Source of the DNA: Bombyx mori
Taxonomy: Eukaryota > Arthropoda > Insecta > Lepidoptera > Bombycidae
Length of the DNA: 64,000 nucleotides
Direction of reading: 5' to 3'
Assembly: GCF_030269925.1 (NCBI RefSeq)
Contig: NC_085129.1
Location: 21,009,501-21,073,500 of the forward strand
The notes under the pieces are model-generated. The model had not been told where the DNA came from and did not search any database. It worked only from the letters and a program-made list of their open reading frames with translations. How positions within the stretch are numbered: position 1 is the stretch's first letter; the number at the start of each line of letters is the position of its first letter. A program made the translations under genes and the position numbers. This document shows positions 59,834 to 64,000 of the stretch, in pieces.

Positions 59834-60515
59834 AAAAGTAATATCGAGCGCAAAAACATATCGCCAAGTCAAAATTATTTTAAACCTTCTTAGACGTAAC
59901 ATCTCATGCTGGAGGATCTTCATATTTCATATTAGTGTATGCATTGCTTCATTGTATTTAAGGCCATATCCAGATTTTTAAATTTATCTTATTTATATGA
60001 ATGAGATAACGAGGACAAAATTAAAACAAATTATACGGTTTTTTTTTGCATTTTTGTTGTCAGTTGTCTATGTCAATTAACACAATATTTAAAATAGACG
60101 TATAGCACCTTAGTAGTCCGTGGTGACCACACAACCTATAAACTGTTATATTTGAAATCGTAAAATTAGTTTTAAAAATTCACACGACTCATAAAAGTCG
60201 AAGGATGCTACTCAAACCTGGACAATTATATCGCATGACTACTCAAATCAAATATGAAACCGCATTAGCGAAGTAATAAGTTAATGTCGAAAATCAATTG
60301 CCAAAGTGAGTAACTTAATTAAACAAGATTTTAATGACACTTTACCAAATTTACGGTGTTAAGAAATTTTAAACGATAGCAAATATCAGTGTTTTGACTG
60401 TGCTTAGGTCTTAATTGCATTCTTTAAATTGAACCACGTACCTACTAGCAGTAAATAATTCGCTTTTATTCACAAAATCGACTCAAATCGAAGGCAGTTT
60501 TTTTTTTGCCCTTAT
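59834..60515. other. AT-rich stretch, nothing recognised
   Basis: No supported coding frame. The T10-GCCCTT at 60499-60514 could be the antisense tail of a SINE-C lost beside the LINE insertion. Confidence 0.25.
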
Positions 60516-60613
60516 AATAATAATAATATAGCCTTTTATTCAGATCCATATTACAATTATATGACTAAAATTAAATATAATATATAAAACTTAAATTTTA
60601 TTTAAACCTTAAT

Positions 60614-63565
60614 CTAGGCTATTATTTGAATTTTTCTTATTTTCTGCAGATCTGTTTGCCAATCGACAAAGGCCTCCTCCAACCTTTTCCACTCATGTCT
60701 TTCTTGAGCCACTCTGTTCCATGTGACGCCTGCCACTTGTCGTATGTCGTCATCCCATCTTTTTTGCGGTCTACCTTTTTTCCTTTTACTTTCTCTAGGA
60801 TACCATTGTGTCACAACTTTGCTCCATTTATCTTTACCTCTAACCATATGCCCTGCCCAACGCCATTTAAGCCTTCTAATTTTGCACCCTATATCTATTA
60901 CCTTTGTTTTGCTTCTTATTATACGGTTACTCAGTCGGTCTGACTTTTTCACGTTCATCATGCTCCTCTCCATTGCGCGTTGGCATGATGCAAGCTTGCT
61001 AATCGTGTTTTGTGATAAAGCCCATGTTTGACTGCCGTACATGAGAACTGGTAGTACGCAAGTATTAAATAGTTTGCTTTTAATGTTCATATGAAGATTT
61101 TTGTCCTTCATAATTTCTTTCAAGCCCCAGTACCTTCTCCAGCCATTAGTTATTCTTCGTTCAACTTCTTTGAGCACCGGATTATCATCTGTTATTAGCT
61201 GTCCCAAGTAAATATATTCATTGGTGTAATCAATTTGGTTGTTTCCTAAGTTTATGGGAATTCTCTCTCCGTTTGTCATTATTTTTGTTTTTTCCAGGTT
61301 CAGTTTTAACCCTACCTTCTCGCTCTCCGTTGATAATTCGTTTATCATTCTTGTGATGTCTTCCGACGATTTTGCAAATAACACAATATCATCTGCGAAT
61401 CTCAAGTGAGTCAATGAGACACCGTCTACATTGATACCGAGATTTTCCCAATTTAGAGCTCTGAATATGGATTCTAGTACCGCCGAGAATATTTTTGGTG
61501 ACAGGGGATCTCCTTGTCGTACGCCTTTGCCTACTCTGAAAGGTTCACCTTTCTTTTCTAATTGTATTCTCGCAGTATTCTGGCTGTAAACATTTTTTAT
61601 TAACCGGATGTATTTGTGTTCAATTCCTTGTTCTTTTAATGACTCCCATACCTTTTCATGAAACAAAGAATCGAATGCTTTGCTATAATCAATAAATGCG
61701 ATATAGTAGGTGCATTGGTGTTCTTTATACTTCTCCATTACTTGGCGTACTACATGAATGTGGTCGATCGTTGAATAGCCTTTACGAAATCCCGCCTGCT
61801 CGATGGGTTGGTGTTCGTCTAATATTTTTTCAATCCGATTAAGTATGACCTTGGCGAATACCTTGTATATGTTGGACATAAGGCTAATAGGGCGGTAGTT
61901 CCCAATGTCATATTTGTCTCCTTTCTTATATAGAAGTAAAATATTTGATTCTGTCCATTGCCGTGGGATAATTTCGGTTTTTAATATCTCATTAAACATG
62001 TCGGTGAGAACTGGTGTTATAATTTCATTACTTTCTTTTAGAATTTCGTTACTTATGCCATCGGGTCCTGGTGCTTTGTCTCTGTGTTGACTATCTATAG
62101 CTTTTGTTACTTCAGTTTGAATGATGTTAGGGATACTTGAGGTTTCTGCTAGGTAGATATTGTCCTGAGCGGTGTTGTGTTCGTAGATTTTTTTGTAGTA
62201 GGACGTAGCGATTCCTAATATATTTCTTCTATTATGGTGCCATTCTCCGCTGTTGTTTTTAATCTTTGCGATCCAGTCATTTGAAATTGTTAATTCTCTA
62301 TGAGCTTTTTTAATGCCTCCCGTTTTGGCTATATGCTTTTCAATAATTTCCATTCTACTCTTTTTCCTGTCCGTCCTTATACTTTCTTTGATGTCTTTAC
62401 TAATTTTCGCTAAATACCTTCTTCTGTCTTTTCCTTCTTTTGCGCTGATTAGCTGGTTTCTTTGCTCTAGTAATTTCATGGTATTAGATGTTAGCCATTT
62501 TCTCGGTTCAGATCTAATCTTGTCAATGTGTTGTACTTGATCGTTAATAATATTCTCTATCCAGTTGTATTTTTCTTGGGTTCCCTTGGTATTTGTGTTC
62601 TTTTTGAAGTCTGTGAGTTTATCTCTTAGGTTGGCCACGAGTTGTGCCATTTGGTGCTTGCTGAGCTTACCGATTGTTAGTTCCTGTCTTGGTCTAGGTT
62701 TCTTTGGTTGTACTGATTTTATTTCAGCTCTAATTAGTTTATGATTTGTATTGAAGTTAAATTTATTAATGACGTCGAAATTTGTAAAGCAGTTCTTTGT
62801 ATTGGTCATTATAAAATCTATTTCGTTTTTGGTTTTTCCATCTGGTGAAATCCATGTCCACATTTTCGTTGTGTTTTTTTTATATACTGAGTTTAAAATG
62901 GTTAAGTTATTTTCTAGTGTAAAATTTATAAGTTTTTCTCCATTTCTACTTCTAATTTTATTACTGTAAGTGAATGGTCCCAGTACTGTCTCTTCTCCTG
63001 GACGTTTAGCTCCAATTTGGCCATTGAAATCTCCCATGACGATTATGTTATTGTGGGCACGTTCTTGGATAGTGTTATTTAAGTCAAGGTAGAATTCCTC
63101 AATTGTTTCCAGGTCCGATTGTTCTGTTGGTGAATATATTTGTACTATAGACCATGAATCTTTATATCCCGGTAACTTTAAATTCATCATTGCTATGCGC
63201 TCCGAGATTCCTATAAATTCTTCTACAGATTTTTCAAGATATTTTTTGACGATGAAACCAACGCCATGGTGTCCTGGCGTCGTTCCAATGTGGTATAGGA
63301 GGAAGTCTGGCTGAGAAATAATTCTTTCACCCATTCTTCTTACTTCGCTGAGGCCGACGATATCCCATTTAATTTTATTTAAGGCATTTGTTAATTCTAT
63401 AAGATTTTCTTCATTCTTCAACGTGAGTACGTTAAGGGCTGCGACGTATATTTTTGTATCTTTGTAGTTGTTTTTTTTGTATTGTTGGAGGGTTGTGGTC
63501 TTTATCCCCCACGAGGACCAGTCGGCTTGGGGGAAGAGGTATTTCTTCTGTTTGTTTGTTTTCAT
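60614..63565 (-). CDS. RTE-type LINE ORF2: endonuclease-reverse transcriptase
   Basis: An intact 983-codon frame. The endonuclease spans about residues 35-265: VAALNVLTLKN (Asn), VGLSEVRRMG (Glu), VMGDFNGQIG (Asp-Asn), KNEIDFIMTN and NTNHKLIRAE (His). The reverse transcriptase spans about 490-790: YIAFIDYSKAFDSL, KGVRQGDPLSPKIF and LRFADDIVLFAK near residue 723. The C-terminus has RRLKWRWAGHMVRG, RKKGRPQKRWDDDI, AGVTW and ERHEWKRLEEAF. The protein makes the nick and primes reverse transcription at the target. All catalytic residues I can check are present, so this copy may be active or recently so. The plus-strand frames over it are shadows. Confidence 0.93.
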   Translation of the reverse strand: MKTNKQKKYLFPQADWSSWGIKTTTLQQYKKNNYKDTKIYVAALNVLTLKNEENLIELTNALNKIKWDIVGLSEVRRMGERIISQPDFLLYHIGTTPGHHGVGFIVKKYLEKSVEEFIGISERIAMMNLKLPGYKDSWSIVQIYSPTEQSDLETIEEFYLDLNNTIQERAHNNIIVMGDFNGQIGAKRPGEETVLGPFTYSNKIRSRNGEKLINFTLENNLTILNSVYKKNTTKMWTWISPDGKTKNEIDFIMTNTKNCFTNFDVINKFNFNTNHKLIRAEIKSVQPKKPRPRQELTIGKLSKHQMAQLVANLRDKLTDFKKNTNTKGTQEKYNWIENIINDQVQHIDKIRSEPRKWLTSNTMKLLEQRNQLISAKEGKDRRRYLAKISKDIKESIRTDRKKSRMEIIEKHIAKTGGIKKAHRELTISNDWIAKIKNNSGEWHHNRRNILGIATSYYKKIYEHNTAQDNIYLAETSSIPNIIQTEVTKAIDSQHRDKAPGPDGISNEILKESNEIITPVLTDMFNEILKTEIIPRQWTESNILLLYKKGDKYDIGNYRPISLMSNIYKVFAKVILNRIEKILDEHQPIEQAGFRKGYSTIDHIHVVRQVMEKYKEHQCTYYIAFIDYSKAFDSLFHEKVWESLKEQGIEHKYIRLIKNVYSQNTARIQLEKKGEPFRVGKGVRQGDPLSPKIFSAVLESIFRALNWENLGINVDGVSLTHLRFADDIVLFAKSSEDITRMINELSTESEKVGLKLNLEKTKIMTNGERIPINLGNNQIDYTNEYIYLGQLITDDNPVLKEVERRITNGWRRYWGLKEIMKDKNLHMNIKSKLFNTCVLPVLMYGSQTWALSQNTISKLASCQRAMERSMMNVKKSDRLSNRIIRSKTKVIDIGCKIRRLKWRWAGHMVRGKDKWSKVVTQWYPRESKRKKGRPQKRWDDDIRQVAGVTWNRVAQERHEWKRLEEAFVDWQTDLQKIRKIQIIA

Positions 63566-63599
63566 AGTTTGTTTGGATTTTCCGTTTACCGGTTAATTG

Positions 63600-64000
63600 C
63601 TATTTTTTATTGAGTGTAGGTTTGTTGGTAAAGGAGTTCGATCTAGGTCGCATTGCATCGAAGGCATTTATCCTGCTAACTTTCGCAGAGCATAGTGTTT
63701 GCTGTTTTCTGGGTTGCCTTTTGGAAGGTGACGGTGAGATAGTTGGTTCCCTTTTCCTTTTTTCAGTGTTGGATTCTTTTACTACTAATTTGTCGTAAAT
63801 CAGAAAAGCTATATTTCCCTTTTCTCTCTCTTCCTTCAACCGTGGTAGCAGTGCTTTTCTTTTCTCCAAAATTTCCTTCGAGTAATCCTCCGATACATAA
63901 ATGTTTTTTAAGTTCTTTCTATTCTTCATAATTTCATCTTTTCTCCATGCATTTGTAAAGGAACACAGCACCGGCCTTGATTTATTCTGAACTATATTTT
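63600..64000 (-). CDS. RTE-type LINE ORF1, C-terminal part (partial)
   Basis: The frame is open from the window edge (NIVQNKSRPVLCSFTNAWRK) to TAA at 63600-63602. The GTG at 63971 is not a start. IYVSEDYSKEILEKRKALLP followed by EKGNIAFLIYDKLVV resembles the C-terminal RNA-binding domain of LINE ORF1 proteins. A Ser/Lys/Arg-rich tail follows (KRKREPTISPSPSKRQPRKQ). It would bind the element's RNA. The N-terminus lies outside the window. Confidence 0.75.
   Translation of the reverse strand, partial: NIVQNKSRPVLCSFTNAWRKDEIMKNRKNLKNIYVSEDYSKEILEKRKALLPRLKEEREKGNIAFLIYDKLVVKESNTEKRKREPTISPSPSKRQPRKQQTLCSAKVSRINAFDAMRPRSNSFTNKPTLNKK

Larger units (their letters stand above)
60516..64000 (-). mobile_element. 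RTE-type LINE, extends beyond right edge
   Basis: On the minus strand: ORF1 (from beyond the edge to 63600), a 34-nt gap, ORF2 (63565-60614), a short 3' UTR of under 100 bp and a tail of short repeats ending TATTATTATTATTATAA (plus-strand 60515-60530). A short repeat tail rather than poly-A, a short UTR and no RNase H are RTE traits. Both frames are open in the window. Confidence 0.9.

Overview
The window looks like lepidopteran nuclear DNA, most probably silkworm (Bombyx). The evidence is three abundant SINE families (called SINE-A, -B and -C here), insect-type non-LTR retrotransposons, Helitron-like elements ending in CTAG, and genes split into small exons with GT...AG borders. SINE-A resembles the Bm1 family as I remember it; family names were not checked against a database. 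Most of the 64 kb is transposon-derived. I see no CRISPR array, rRNA or functional tRNA gene.

Host genes, all on the + strand: (i) 1-2230 is the 3' part of a C2H2 zinc-finger protein gene, four phase-compatible exons, open at the left edge. (ii) 15804-23994 is a six-exon gene for a predicted 672-residue ankyrin-repeat protein that I cannot name. All five introns have GT/AG borders and compatible phases, and the exon lengths sum to a multiple of three. (iii) Weaker candidates are first coding exons at 7287-7360 and 57552-57609 and a terminal exon at 33391-33605.

Mobile elements: an apparently full-length LINE with an RNase H domain (7583-12797, minus) sits between 12-bp target duplications. 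Its two ORFs overlap as TAATG, and its ORF1 is frameshifted at an A8 run. A CR1/Jockey-type LINE (45771-49023, plus) has a long open EN-RT frame and is inserted in a Helitron-like element. An RTE-type LINE (60516 to the right edge, minus) has an intact 983-codon ORF2 and an ORF1 that runs off the window. A 5'-truncated R1-type LINE (51293-52124) lies between 17-bp duplications. A dead mariner (28195-29464) lies inside a SINE-A copy with a TA duplication. A 241-bp TTAA-flanked inverted-repeat MITE (24289-24529) stands next to a second MITE. LINE 3' remnants are scattered throughout.

Other structure: an array of 105-bp units (36557-37050) has an inverted partial copy 3.3 kb upstream. A repeat that already carried a SINE-B insertion occurs twice (38.6 kb and 56.7 kb). 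SINEs are nested inside SINEs. Three SINEs lie 12-34 nt upstream of splice acceptors in the two host genes. I found no coherent new multi-gene system. The most informative material is the unnamed ankyrin gene, the splice-site SINEs, the coupled LINE ORFs and the satellite and composite repeats.
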